37,770 nt of DNA from Oscillospiraceae bacterium (GCA_012513005.1 JAAZCZ010000109.1:1-37770); one strand, 5' to 3'. Shown: positions 1-7,665, counted from the first letter of the stretch. The notes: generated by a model not told the origin, from the sequence alone. Made by a program: numbers and translations.

Positions 1-1
1 A

Positions 2-541
2 CTCTACGGCGGCCAGTCGACACACCTTCCCATGAAGGTAAATATGTCAGGCGTTTTGCCGGTAATCTTTGCTCAGTCAATAGCCTCGATTCCGGCCACA
101 GTATGCGCCTTTGTGCCCCGTTGGGCAGACGGTTGGCTAATGAAGAACATCTTCAATACCAACACAATCCCATACGCAATACTCTACTTCATACTGATTA
201 TCTTCTTCAGCTATTTCTACTCAACAATCCAGTTTAACCCCGTTGAGATTTCAAACAACCTAAAAAAGAACGGCGGCTTTATCCCCGGCTTCAGAGCCGG
301 TAAACCGACAAGTGAGTTTATCGCAAAGGTTCTTAATAAAATCACACTCTTCGGCGCCATTTACCTCGGCATAGTCGCAGTAACTCCCGTAGCTGTGGGC
401 GGACTTTCAAACGCCCCTGCTCTGAGCGGAATTTCGCTCGGCGGCACCTCAATCATAATAGTTGTCGGTGTTGCGATAGAAACCGTACGCGCAATCGAAG
501 CACAAATGCTTATGCGTAATTACAAGGGATTTCTTGATTAA
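2..541 (+). CDS. secY: Preprotein translocase subunit SecY (C-terminal part; 5' end outside window)
   Basis: SecY is the pore-forming membrane subunit of the Sec translocon. The reading frame is open from base 2, and the first visible residues (LYGGQSTHLP then MKVNMSGVLPVIFA) are the conserved stretch before a late SecY transmembrane helix, so the gene begins upstream of the window. About 179 codons remain, with hydrophobic segments around PVIFAQSIASIPATV, IPYAILYFILIIFFSYFY and ITLFGAIYLGIVAVTPV, the motif FNPVEISNNLKKNGGFIPG in the cytoplasmic loop, and the ending QMLMRNYKGFLD, which is typical of SecY tails. It sits 12 nt before adk in the standard Bacillota order. The ATG at 32 is internal and is not the start. 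Confidence 0.97.
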   Translation, partial: LYGGQSTHLPMKVNMSGVLPVIFAQSIASIPATVCAFVPRWADGWLMKNIFNTNTIPYAILYFILIIFFSYFYSTIQFNPVEISNNLKKNGGFIPGFRAGKPTSEFIAKVLNKITLFGAIYLGIVAVTPVAVGGLSNAPALSGISLGGTSIIIVVGVAIETVRAIEAQMLMRNYKGFLD

Positions 542-553
542 GGAAGGATTATG

Positions 554-1192
554 ATGAAGCTTATCTTACTAGGAGCTCCGGGTGCCGGAAAAGGCACGCA
601 GGCTGCGATAATAAGCAAGAGCCTCGGAATACCCACAATCTCAACAGGTGAAATTCTAAGAGCAGCAATGAAAAACGGCACTCCCGTCGGGCTCAAAGCC
701 AAGGAGTATGTCGAATCAGGAAGGCTGGTTCCCGATGAAGTCATAATCGGCATCGTCAAAGAGCGCCTTTCAGAGGAAGACTGCGCAAACGGCTACATAC
801 TCGACGGTATGCCAAGGACAATCCCGCAGGCAGAGGCACTTGAAGCCTGCGGAATAGATGTCGACACAGCAATTTCAATCGAAATTTCAGACGACATCAT
901 TTTCGACAGAATTACCGGTAGGCGTCTTTGCACGACCTGCGGAGCTATGTACCACGTAAGGTCCGTTCCCCCTATTAAAGAGGGAATCTGCGACACCTGC
1001 GGTGCTGCACTCACAAGGCGCAAGGACGATCAGCCGGAAACCGTAATGGTTCGCCTCGAGGTCTTCCACAGAGACACCGAGAGACTAAAAAAATTCTACG
1101 AAACAAGAGGCAAGCTTGTTGTTGTAAATAACCAAGGCTCAATCGAGGCAACAACGGCACTCATTTCCGAAGCGTTGGGCGTTAATCTATGA
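554..1192 (+). CDS. adk: Adenylate kinase, zinc-lid type
   Basis: Interconverts ATP + AMP and 2 ADP in the cytoplasm. The protein starts MKLILLGAPGAGKGT, with the P-loop GAPGAGKGT at residues 7-15. The LID domain carries four cysteines (C126, C129, C146, C149) in two CxxC pairs, the structural zinc site found in many Gram-positive adenylate kinases. Length is 212 aa, normal for the long-lid form. Two ATGs stand in tandem at 551 and 554; the Shine-Dalgarno GGAAGG (542-547) is 3 nt from the first and 6 nt from the second, so I chose the second. The end overlaps map by 4 nt (ATGA), suggesting translational coupling. Confidence 0.97.
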   Translation: MKLILLGAPGAGKGTQAAIISKSLGIPTISTGEILRAAMKNGTPVGLKAKEYVESGRLVPDEVIIGIVKERLSEEDCANGYILDGMPRTIPQAEALEACGIDVDTAISIEISDDIIFDRITGRRLCTTCGAMYHVRSVPPIKEGICDTCGAALTRRKDDQPETVMVRLEVFHRDTERLKKFYETRGKLVVVNNQGSIEATTALISEALGVNL

Positions 1193-1953
1193 TAATCATA
1201 AAATCCCCACGCGAAATCGAACTAATGCGCAGGGCAGGCAAAGTAGCAGCAAGGGCAAGAGCCTTAGCAGCAGAAATGGTAGCACCCGGTGTAAAAACAG
1301 CCCAAATTGACCGCGAGGTCAAACGGTTCATCGAATCCTGCGGAGCTGTACCGACCTTCTTAGGTTACGGGGGTTTTCCTGCCAGCACATGCATCTCAGT
1401 CAACGAGGTCGTTATTCACGGAATACCAGGGAATAAAGTCCTCAAAGACGGAGACATTGTCAGTATAGATGTAGGTGCCACCTTAGGTGGATACGTAGGG
1501 GACTGTGCAACAACAGTCCCATGCGGAAAAATCTCAGAGGAAGCAGCGCATCTTATTGAAGTAACCCGGGAATCCTTCTTTAATTGCCTATCGGTGGTAA
1601 AAGAGGGTTACAGGGTGTCTGATATCGGAAAATCAATTTCAGAGTATGTAGAAAAGCAAGGCTTTTCGGTAGTAAGGGACTATGTGGGTCACGGCATAGG
1701 AAGATCAATGCACGAAGCCCCCGAGGTACCTAACTACTACACAAAACGCCACAGCCAAAGACTTCAAAGCGGAATGACACTTGCAATCGAACCCATGATA
1801 AGTGCGGGCGACTACAAGGTGAGGGTTTTAGCGGACAAGTGGACTGTGGTAACAGCAGACGGAAGCTTGTCGGCACACTATGAGAACACAGTAGCGATAA
1901 CAGACAGTGAAGCTGAAATACTGACTGTGTCAGAGAACACAAATGGGCTGTAG
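1189..1953 (+). CDS. map: Type I methionine aminopeptidase
   Basis: Removes the N-terminal methionine from nascent proteins. All five metal ligands of the pita-bread fold are visible: D94 (VSIDVGA), D105 (GDCATT), H168 (GHGIGRSMHE), E201 (IEPM) and E232 (YENTVAI); H77 (VIHGIP) is the usual substrate-contacting histidine. Length 254 aa is typical of the short type I enzyme with no N-terminal zinc extension. It starts on the ATG that overlaps the adk stop. The adk-map-infA order is the standard one in Bacillota. No unusual features. Confidence 0.97.
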   Translation: MIIIKSPREIELMRRAGKVAARARALAAEMVAPGVKTAQIDREVKRFIESCGAVPTFLGYGGFPASTCISVNEVVIHGIPGNKVLKDGDIVSIDVGATLGGYVGDCATTVPCGKISEEAAHLIEVTRESFFNCLSVVKEGYRVSDIGKSISEYVEKQGFSVVRDYVGHGIGRSMHEAPEVPNYYTKRHSQRLQSGMTLAIEPMISAGDYKVRVLADKWTVVTADGSLSAHYENTVAITDSEAEILTVSENTNGL

Positions 1954-1976
1954 CCTATAACGGGGAGGTTATCAAT

Positions 1977-2195
1977 TTGGCAAAAGACGATGTAATCGAG
2001 CTGGAGGGCACGGTTGTCGAATCCCTGCCCAACACAATGTTTAATGTAGATATCGGCGGCGGTCATATAATACTGGCGCATATATCAGGCAAACTAAGAA
2101 TGAACTTCATAAGAATACTGCCCGGCGACAAGGTTACGGTTCAGATGAGCCCCTACGACCTTACAAGAGGCAGAATAACCTGGAGGAGCAAATAG
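1977..2195 (+). CDS. infA: Translation initiation factor IF-1
   Basis: IF-1 binds the ribosomal A site during initiation. The 72-residue product (MAKDDVIELEGTVVESLPN, then FNVDIGGGHIILAHISGKLRMNFIRILPGD and SPYDLTRGRITWR) matches the single S1/OB-fold domain in full. The start is TTG at 1977, preceded by GGGGAGG (1962-1968) at a suitable distance; there is no ATG in a matching position. Position 104 is valine within KVTVQMSPYDL, as in other family members. It lies 23 nt after map and 32 nt before rpmJ. Confidence 0.97.
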   Translation: MAKDDVIELEGTVVESLPNTMFNVDIGGGHIILAHISGKLRMNFIRILPGDKVTVQMSPYDLTRGRITWRSK

Positions 2196-2227
2196 CGACG
2201 GCGCAGGCCGAAAAAGGAGGAACCCTC

Positions 2228-2341
2228 ATGAAAGTAAGACCTTCAGTAAAGCCAATATGCGAGAAATGCAAAATTATCAAGCGTCATGGCAGAGTAATGG
2301 TCATTTGCGTAAACCCCAAGCACAAACAGCGTCAAGGCTGA
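2228..2341 (+). CDS. rpmJ: 50S ribosomal protein L36 (bL36), zinc form
   Basis: A 37-residue small ribosomal protein, easily missed by size filters. It begins MKVRPSVKPICEKCKIIKRH and ends PKHKQRQG. Cysteines C11, C14 and C27 with H32 form the CxxC...C....H zinc site of the C+ form of L36. A strong Shine-Dalgarno AAAAAGGAGG (2211-2220) lies 7 nt upstream. It sits in its usual place between infA and rpsM. Organisms with a zinc-form L36 often also carry a zinc-free paralogue used under zinc starvation; none is visible here. Confidence 0.96.
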   Translation: MKVRPSVKPICEKCKIIKRHGRVMVICVNPKHKQRQG

Positions 2342-2361
2342 TAAATTATTATTTTTCTGTG

Positions 2362-2432
2362 AGAAACTAAGTCTCCCTCCGGCGGGACCAAGGCTTATTT
2401 CTAAAAACGCAGAAAATCATTGAAAGGATGAT
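2362..2432 (+). promoter_or_regulatory. Structured leader upstream of rpsM, possible S4 operator of the alpha operon
   Basis: The 99-nt gap between rpmJ and rpsM is unusually long for this otherwise tightly packed operon. It contains an outer helix AGAAACTAAG (2362-2371) with CTTATTTCT (2394-2402), nine pairs with one bulged C, enclosing a smaller TCCC/GGGA hairpin (2074-style numbering avoided: 2374-2377 with 2384-2387). A second small helix ATCAT/ATGAT (2416-2420 with 2428-2432) places the purine-rich GAAAGG in its loop. There is no T-run, so it is not an intrinsic terminator. In E. coli the alpha operon leader at this same position binds ribosomal protein S4. That this leader does the same is inference only. 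Confidence 0.4.
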
Positions 2433-2440
2433 AGCATAAG

Positions 2441-2809
2441 ATGGCACGTATAGCCGGCGTAGACCTGCCCAAAGACAAGAGGATTGAGCTGGGACTCACC
2501 TATGTCTACGGAATCGGCAGGACGAGCGCAAAAAAAATTCTCGAACTAACAGGAATTGACCCTAACATACGCGTAAAGGATCTCTCAGACGAAGACGAGG
2601 CCAAAATCCGCGAGTGTATCGAGCACAACTACTTAGTTGAGGGAGATCGCCGCAGAATTGCCGCTCTCGACATCAAGCGTCTCACAGAGATTGGCTGCTA
2701 TCGCGGCTTAAGACACAGAAGAGGCCTCCCCGTTCGCGGACAGAGGAGCAAAACCAATGCCCGTACACGCAAGGGACCTGCACGTACAATAGCAAACAAA
2801 AAGAAGTAA
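2441..2809 (+). CDS. rpsM: 30S ribosomal protein S13 (uS13)
   Basis: Small-subunit head protein contacting 16S rRNA and the P-site tRNA. The 122-residue sequence starts MARIAGVDLPKDKRIELGLTY, has the helix-two-turn-helix element (GIGRTSAKKIL), the RGLRHRRGLPVRGQRS motif and a basic tail ending ARTIANKKK. The nearest Shine-Dalgarno-like GAAAGGA (2422-2428) is about 12 nt from the ATG, longer than ideal, and a three-codon ATG ATA GCA TAA reading frame ends one base before the start. Both fit the idea that the leader modulates translation of this first gene of the alpha group. Confidence 0.97.
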   Translation: MARIAGVDLPKDKRIELGLTYVYGIGRTSAKKILELTGIDPNIRVKDLSDEDEAKIRECIEHNYLVEGDRRRIAALDIKRLTEIGCYRGLRHRRGLPVRGQRSKTNARTRKGPARTIANKKK

Positions 2810-2822
2810 GGAGGGATATTAA

Positions 2823-3218
2823 ATGGCAGCACCTAAGAAAAGAGTTAGATCACACCGCAGAGAACGCAAGAACATTGAAAAGGGCCAGGTACATATCCGC
2901 TCCTCTTTCAACAATACAATGGTAACCATTACAGACACAAAAGGAAACGCCATTTCATGGGCATCTTCCGGCGGTCTGGGATTTCGCGGAAGCAAGAAGA
3001 GCACACCCTTCGCATCTCAGACAGCAGCCGAGACGGCTGCAAAGGCTGCAATGGAGCACGGACTTAAATCCGTTGAAGTCTTTGTTAAAGGCCCCGGCTC
3101 GGGGCGTGAGGCTGCAATCAGGGCACTGCAAACAGCAGGTCTTGAGGTCACAATGATTAAGGATGTCACGCCGATACCCCACAACGGCTGCCGTCCTCCG
3201 AAACGCCGTCGCGTCTAA
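2823..3218 (+). CDS. rpsK: 30S ribosomal protein S11 (uS11)
   Basis: Platform protein of the small subunit. The 131-residue product begins MAAPKKRVRSHRRERKNIEKG and contains the family stretches HIRSSFNNTMVTITD, SSGGLGFRGSKKSTPFA and the C-terminal DVTPIPHNGCRPPKRRRV. Shine-Dalgarno GGAGG (2810-2814) lies 8 nt before the ATG. It is separated from rpsM by 13 nt and from rpsD by 23 nt, and shows nothing unusual. Confidence 0.97.
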   Translation: MAAPKKRVRSHRRERKNIEKGQVHIRSSFNNTMVTITDTKGNAISWASSGGLGFRGSKKSTPFASQTAAETAAKAAMEHGLKSVEVFVKGPGSGREAAIRALQTAGLEVTMIKDVTPIPHNGCRPPKRRRV

Positions 3219-3241
3219 GAGATATAGGAGGTAAAATTTAA

Positions 3242-3874
3242 ATGGCAAGATATACAAATGCAGTTTGCCGCCAATGCCGCAGGGAAGCTCAGAAACTGTT
3301 TCTGAAGGGTGACAAATGCTTCACCCCCAAGTGCCCGATGGAGAAGGATGGCAGAGATGTACCTCCCGGACAGCACGGAAGAGGTCGCGGAAAGACCTCA
3401 GAGTACGGTCTGCAGCTTCGTGAAAAGCAGAAGGCACGTCGTTACTACGGAATACTGGAGAGCCAGTTCCGCACATATTTCAAAATTGCAAACCGTCGTC
3501 CCGGTATGGCTGGTGAAAACCTGCTTTCAATCTGCGAGAGCAGACTGGACAACACAGTCTACAGACTGGGTTTTGCAATGAGTCGTGCAGAGGCACGCCA
3601 GCTTGTTAACCACGGTCACTTCACAGTGAACGGATGCAAGGTAAATATACCCAGCTTCCAGGTTAAGCCCGGCATGGTAATTGCACTGCGCGAAAAGAGC
3701 CGCAATCTTGAAAAAATAAAGGCAAATGTTGAAGCTAATGCTTTCCGTCAGCCTCCCAAGTGGCTTGAGTATGATGCTTCAAACCTGATTGCTAAGGTTG
3801 TCGCAGCCCCGGCAAGGGAAGACATTGATCTACCCATACAGGAGCATCTAATTATCGAGTTGTATTCTAAATAA
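3242..3874 (+). CDS. rpsD: 30S ribosomal protein S4 (uS4), zinc form
   Basis: Primary 16S rRNA binder that nucleates 5'-domain assembly; in several bacteria it is also a translational repressor of its own operon. The 210-residue protein has N-terminal cysteines C9, C12, C26 and C31 (CRQCRREAQKLFLKG), the zinc-binding C+ form, followed by the S4 RNA-binding domain (SRLDNTVYRLGFAMSRAEARQLVNHGHFTVNG read in two halves around residues 98-130) and the ending LIIELYSK. A GGAGG Shine-Dalgarno lies at 3227-3231. It is placed within the rpsM-rpsK-rpsD-rpoA-rplQ group, so S4 feedback on this operon would be mechanistically reasonable, though not shown. Confidence 0.97.
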   Translation: MARYTNAVCRQCRREAQKLFLKGDKCFTPKCPMEKDGRDVPPGQHGRGRGKTSEYGLQLREKQKARRYYGILESQFRTYFKIANRRPGMAGENLLSICESRLDNTVYRLGFAMSRAEARQLVNHGHFTVNGCKVNIPSFQVKPGMVIALREKSRNLEKIKANVEANAFRQPPKWLEYDASNLIAKVVAAPAREDIDLPIQEHLIIELYSK

Positions 3875-3951
3875 TTAGCAAACCCTCGAACAGATTGCAA
3901 AATGACACGCGCGCAGATATGCGCTATATTTTAGAAGGAGGGTTATTTCGC

Positions 3952-4908
3952 ATGATGGAAATTAGATTTGATATGCCAAGCTTTGAGTGTGTTGAAACAC
4001 CTACTGATGAGTCATACGGAAAGTATATAATTATGCCGCTCGAGCGCGGATACGGCACAACACTCGGAAACTCACTGAGGAGGGTATTGCTCTCTTCACT
4101 ACCCGGCACAGCAGTCACAGCTGTCAGGATAGCGGGAGTATCACACGAGTTTTCAACCGTACCCGGAGTCAAGGAAGATGTCACAGAGATAGTATTAAAT
4201 CTCAAAGGACTTATTGCAAAATTACATTGCGACGAGTCAAAGACAGTCTATCTGGAAGGCAGCGGTGAATGCGAGCTTACAGCAGCGGACATCAAACCCG
4301 ACGGCGAAGTTGAGATACTCAATCCGGAAATGCACATTGCCAGCTTAGAGCCCGGCGCCTCTCTTTCTATGGAGATAGTAATCGGGCACGGCACAGGCTA
4401 TGTAACTGCCGACAAAAACAAGGGTCAGCAGAACATTATAGGCACAATCCCGGTCGACTCGATTTACTCCCCGGTACTCAAAGTCAACTACGCAGTGGAA
4501 AACACCCGCGTAGGTAACAGAACCGACTTCGACAAGCTCACAATAGAGGTGTGGACAGACAAAACAATGGCACCCCGTGACGCAGTCTCACTCGGCGCAA
4601 AGGTGCTGGTAGATCACTTCACACTGTTTACGCAGATGTCCGATGCAGTCACAAGCACATCAACTGTTGTTGACCTGCCGGAGCCGGAGGGCAACAAGGT
4701 TCTTGAAATGACTATCGAGGAGCTCGATCTCTCTGTCAGAAGCTTTAACTGCCTCAAGCGTGCAAAGATAAACACAGTTGAGGATCTCGTCAATAAGACT
4801 CAGAGCGATATGATGAAGGTCAGAAACCTCGGACGCAAGTCACTTGAAGAGGTTGAACAGAAACTCAGCAACTTGGGTCTCGCCTTAGCCAAGGAAGAGA
4901 ACCAATAG
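3952..4908 (+). CDS. rpoA: DNA-directed RNA polymerase subunit alpha
   Basis: Scaffold subunit for core RNA polymerase assembly, with a C-terminal domain that contacts UP elements and activators. The N-terminal domain shows LERGYGTTLGNSLRRVLLSSLPG; the C-terminal domain (ELDLSVRSFNCLKRAKI, then VRNLGRKSLEEVEQKL) contains the DNA-binding helices. The frame is open back to an ATG at 3895, but the family start (MMEIRFDMPSFECVE) is at 3952 with AGAAGGAGGG (3933-3942) placed 9 nt upstream, giving 318 aa, the usual length. It lies 77 nt after rpsD and 33 nt before rplQ. Confidence 0.97.
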   Translation: MMEIRFDMPSFECVETPTDESYGKYIIMPLERGYGTTLGNSLRRVLLSSLPGTAVTAVRIAGVSHEFSTVPGVKEDVTEIVLNLKGLIAKLHCDESKTVYLEGSGECELTAADIKPDGEVEILNPEMHIASLEPGASLSMEIVIGHGTGYVTADKNKGQQNIIGTIPVDSIYSPVLKVNYAVENTRVGNRTDFDKLTIEVWTDKTMAPRDAVSLGAKVLVDHFTLFTQMSDAVTSTSTVVDLPEPEGNKVLEMTIEELDLSVRSFNCLKRAKINTVEDLVNKTQSDMMKVRNLGRKSLEEVEQKLSNLGLALAKEENQ

Positions 4909-4941
4909 TCGGGCACATCCCGCATATTAGGAGGAAAAACT

Positions 4942-5283
4942 ATGTTCGGAACAAGGAAACTCGGCAAGCCGACAGCAGCGCGTAAGGCAATGCTCCGTCA
5001 GCAGGTAACGGATCTCTTGGCAAACGGCCGTTTAGAGTCCACATTTACCCGTTGCAAGGAAATACAGCCGCTCGCCGAGAAGATGATAACCTTAGCAAAA
5101 GCTAAGGATATGGCATCCTACAGACAGGCTCTTGCATTCATCACCCGTGAGGATGTAGCCAAGAAGGCATTTGACGAACTCTCTGTTAAGTATCAGGATA
5201 GAAACGGTGGCTATACACGCATTACCCGTATAGGACCCCGCCGTGGCGATGCTGCAGAGATGGCAGTTATTGAGCTTGTATAA
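4942..5283 (+). CDS. rplQ: 50S ribosomal protein L17 (bL17)
   Basis: Large-subunit protein near the exit tunnel. The 113-residue product begins MFGTRKLGKPTAARKAMLRQQ, includes GRLESTFTRCKEIQPLAEKMITLAK in two adjoining stretches and ends RIGPRRGDAAEMAVIELV, the standard bacterial short form. Shine-Dalgarno GGAGG (4930-4934) is present. This is the last gene of the ribosomal operon; a strong terminator follows 31 nt later. In many Bacillota ecfA1-ecfA2-ecfT-truA follow directly on the same strand; here that module is present but lies about 9 kb away on the opposite strand. Confidence 0.97.
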   Translation: MFGTRKLGKPTAARKAMLRQQVTDLLANGRLESTFTRCKEIQPLAEKMITLAKAKDMASYRQALAFITREDVAKKAFDELSVKYQDRNGGYTRITRIGPRRGDAAEMAVIELV

Positions 5284-5314
5284 CAAATAAAATTGGCATT
5301 TAGCCAGATATAAA

Positions 5315-5351
5315 AACGACCGAAGAGAGATGATTTCTTCGGTCGTTCTTT
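5315..5351 (+). terminator. Intrinsic terminator of the ribosomal operon
   Basis: Perfect 12-bp stem AACGACCGAAGA (5315-5326) with TCTTCGGTCGTT (5336-5347), 9-nt loop, followed by CTTTC. It lies just after rplQ and ends the secY-rplQ transcription unit. Confidence 0.9.
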
Positions 5352-5427
5352 CATATATATTTAAGCTGCAATGATTTTAAAATAAAACAAATTTGAACAA
5401 AATGTAAATTTATATCCACCCGGGGGG

Positions 5428-5455
5428 CTTGTATGCCACAAAAAATGGGTATACT
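5428..5455 (+). promoter_or_regulatory. Putative sigma-A promoter of the two-gene membrane operon
   Basis: A -10-like TATACT (5450-5455) is preceded by CTTGTA/TTGTAT (5428-5434) with 15-16 nt spacing, a weak but plausible -35. It lies after the ribosomal terminator and 53 nt before the start of the next gene, in an otherwise featureless AT-rich stretch. Confidence 0.5.
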
Positions 5456-5508
5456 ATCAAGGTTGTAAGCAAAACATAAATCACAAAAAATTTCAAGGAG
5501 GAGAGACT

Positions 5509-5913
5509 ATGGCATGTTTTTTAGTACCTGTGGGTGAAGCGGTCTTAGTAACTGCCGCAGCATACGCCCTTAAAGCCAAACAGAAGAATGAACTTGGCGG
5601 AAACACCGAAGAAACAAAATCCGATAAGAGTGCAATTCCTTTTTTCAAAAAACTGTTTTGGCTTGCTAATCTGCTTTGGGGAGGGGCTTTCCTGCTTTGC
5701 TTCGAGCACATTTGGCACGGTGAAGTTGTCCCATGGTTCCCATTCTTAACAGCGGCAGCAGACCCGGAGGAAGCGGTTACCATGCTTTCTGAAATGCAGA
5801 GTGTCGGAGGCGCTATGGCACTGCTCATTACCGGTGTCTGGATACTGATGCTAATTGCAGTTTCGGTAACTCTAAAAAGAAAAACTACTGCAGCAGAGGA
5901 GAGTGCGGCATGA
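5509..5913 (+). CDS. Small membrane protein of unknown function (first of a pair)
   Basis: I do not recognise a named family. The 134-residue protein has three hydrophobic stretches: residues about 3-21 (FLVPVGEAVLVTAAAYAL), 49-67 (LFWLANLLWGGAFLLCFEH) and 100-122 (GGAMALLITGVWILMLIAVSV). Between the second and third is an aromatic loop HIWHGEVVPWFPFLTAA (67-83) with two histidines and two tryptophans, the most motif-like part of the protein. The region 22-45 is polar and charged. The start ATG has GGAGGAG (5496-5502) 6 nt upstream. The next gene overlaps by 4 nt (ATGA), and the pair has its own promoter and terminator, so the two proteins probably act together in the membrane. Confidence 0.8.
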   Translation: MACFLVPVGEAVLVTAAAYALKAKQKNELGGNTEETKSDKSAIPFFKKLFWLANLLWGGAFLLCFEHIWHGEVVPWFPFLTAAADPEEAVTMLSEMQSVGGAMALLITGVWILMLIAVSVTLKRKTTAAEESAA

Positions 5914-6221
5914 CACTATTAATCACATGTTTTGCAGCTATTGTAAGCACAATAATCTGGTATAAAAACGCACCTGCTAACCCCATGAAGGTCAGCATAC
6001 TATGTTACATTTTCTGGGGCTCTGCCTTAATGTGGCTTGTTGATGCAGTGTTTGAGTATGCTGAACTCGGAGCTGAATTCTTCACTCCGGCAGCAGCAGA
6101 CATGCTAAACGATGCCTATTTAGGGCTTTCAGCAGTAGCCCTCGGCATGATACTTTGGCTTTTAATTTTAATAATAAAAGATCCCAAGGGCGTAGTAAGA
6201 GCTTCACTTCTTAAAAAATAG
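5910..6221 (+). CDS. Small membrane protein of unknown function (second of a pair)
   Basis: Unrecognised 103-residue protein with three predicted membrane segments: 1-17 (LLITCFAAIVSTIIWY), 28-46 (VSILCYIFWGSALMWLVDA) and 70-90 (YLGLSAVALGMILWLLILIIK). A short acidic region DAVFEYAELGAEFF separates segments two and three, and a basic tail (KDPKGVVRASLLKK) suggests a cytoplasmic C-terminus. Its ATG overlaps the upstream stop codon by 4 nt, so translation is probably coupled to the first gene. A bidirectional terminator follows 20 nt later. Similar size and topology of both products suggest a hetero-oligomeric membrane complex; this is inference. Confidence 0.8.
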   Translation: MTLLITCFAAIVSTIIWYKNAPANPMKVSILCYIFWGSALMWLVDAVFEYAELGAEFFTPAAADMLNDAYLGLSAVALGMILWLLILIIKDPKGVVRASLLKK

Positions 6222-6241
6222 AATTAAAAACAACACAAAGA

Positions 6242-6275
6242 ACAAAACCGCCGATTTTTCGGCGGTTTTGTAATT
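6242..6275. terminator. Bidirectional intrinsic terminator between convergent genes
   Basis: Perfect 13-bp stem ACAAAACCGCCGA (6242-6254) with TCGGCGGTTTTGT (6259-6271) and a TTTT loop, with T-rich sequence on the + side and A-rich on the other. It separates the + membrane pair from the - trpB2 gene and can serve both. Confidence 0.9.
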
Positions 6276-6288
6276 TTCATATTATATA

Positions 6289-7665
6289 TTATTTTATCTC
6301 AGGCAACTTAGAAAAACTCAAATCCAAAATCTCTTCAGGCAAATCATAGTCAACCATCACACCGTCGTGCATCTTGCCGTACGAAGCCATATCAAAATAT
6401 CCGGTGCCGGTCAGACAGAAGAGTATAGTTTTCTCCTCGCCGGTTTCCTTGCATTTCTTAGCTTCCTCTAAAGCTGCCCAAATAGCGTGGCTGCTCTCCG
6501 GAGCCGGCAGTATTCCCTCAACTCTGGCAAATTCCTCCGCAGCTTTAAATATCTGTGTCTGTGTAGCAGTTTTTGCCTCTATATAGCCGTCTGCATAAAG
6601 CTGACTGAGTATGGGGCTCATACCGTGGTATCTAAGCCCGCCCGCGTGACCGGGAGGCGGCATAAAGCTTGAGCCCAATGTGTACATTTTAGCCAAGGGG
6701 CAGACCTTGCCCGTGTCGCAGTAGTCATAGGCAAATTTGCCTCTTGTAAAGCTGGGGCAGGATGCAGGCTCAACTGCCAAAAATCTGTAATCAGCCTCGC
6801 CTCGTAACTTTTCACCCATAAATGGGGCAATAAGCCCGGCAAGGTTAGAGCCGCCGCCGGCGCAGCCTATTATAATGTCGGGAGTTATGCCGTATTTATC
6901 CATAGCAGACTTAGTTTCAAGACCTATTATAGACTGGTGTAGGGAAACCTGATTTAACACGCTGCCCAAGACATATCTAAAACCCTCGCTGCTAAGAGCA
7001 GTCTCAACAGCTTCAGAAATAGCGCAGCCTAAGCTGCCGTCAGTGTCGGGAAACTCGGCTAAGATTCTTCTGCCGACTTCTGTTGTATCGGAGGGGGAGG
7101 GTGTAACAGTAGCCCCGTATGTCTTCATTACCTCTCGCCTATAGGGCTTTTGCTCATATGAGCATTTGACCATAAAAACCTTGCATTCAAGCTCCAAGTA
7201 CGAGCATGCCATTGAAAGAGCAGTGCCCCACTGCCCGGCACCTGTCTCGGTAGTAACACCCTTTAGCCCCTGCTTTTTGGCAAAAAACGCCTGAGCAATT
7301 GCGGAATTTAGCTTGTGACTGCCGCTTGTGTTATTGCCCTCAAATTTATAATATATTTTAGCGGGTGTGCCGAGCTTCTCTTCAAGGCAGTATGCCCTAA
7401 TCAGAGGCGCCGGTCTGTACATCTTGTAAAAATCTAAAATATCCTGAGGAATGGGAATATCACGGTCATAGTCGTTTAGCTCTTGCTTTGCAAGCTCGTC
7501 ACAGAAAACACTGCTTAAAGCCTCAAAGCTCATAACCTCACCGGTACCAGGGTCAAGCAGGGGAGCCGGCTTTTTTTTCATATCGGCACGAACATTGTAC
7601 CAAGAGCGTGGCAGCTCATCCTCCGCTAAATATATTTTGTAAGGTATTTTGTTCTCAAATGTCAT
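6289..7665 (-). CDS. trpB2: TrpB2-type tryptophan synthase beta chain-like protein
   Basis: A PLP enzyme that condenses indole with serine (or phosphoserine in some members) to tryptophan; the TrpB2 branch often works without TrpA. The sequence has the extended N-terminus of that branch (MTFENKIPYKIYLAEDELPRSW begins the protein), RPAPLIRA, the Schiff-base lysine K118 in NTSGSHKLNSA, TETGAGQWGTAL, the phosphate-binding GCAGGGSNLAGL and the C-terminal LTGTGYFDMASY. Length is 458 aa. The frame stays open further upstream to 7788, but that part is T-box leader RNA; the ATG at 7665 has AAGGAGG 8 nt upstream and matches the family start. No trpA or other trp gene is in the window, which suggests indole salvage. 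Control is by the tryptophan T-box just upstream. Confidence 0.95.
   Translation of the reverse strand: MTFENKIPYKIYLAEDELPRSWYNVRADMKKKPAPLLDPGTGEVMSFEALSSVFCDELAKQELNDYDRDIPIPQDILDFYKMYRPAPLIRAYCLEEKLGTPAKIYYKFEGNNTSGSHKLNSAIAQAFFAKKQGLKGVTTETGAGQWGTALSMACSYLELECKVFMVKCSYEQKPYRREVMKTYGATVTPSPSDTTEVGRRILAEFPDTDGSLGCAISEAVETALSSEGFRYVLGSVLNQVSLHQSIIGLETKSAMDKYGITPDIIIGCAGGGSNLAGLIAPFMGEKLRGEADYRFLAVEPASCPSFTRGKFAYDYCDTGKVCPLAKMYTLGSSFMPPPGHAGGLRYHGMSPILSQLYADGYIEAKTATQTQIFKAAEEFARVEGILPAPESSHAIWAALEEAKKCKETGEEKTILFCLTGTGYFDMASYGKMHDGVMVDYDLPEEILDLSFSKLPEIK

Noticed and set aside
3895..3951. 19-codon N-terminal extension of rpoA
   Set aside because: The extension covers the Shine-Dalgarno AGAAGGAGGG and has no family similarity; the start at 3952 gives the normal alpha subunit.
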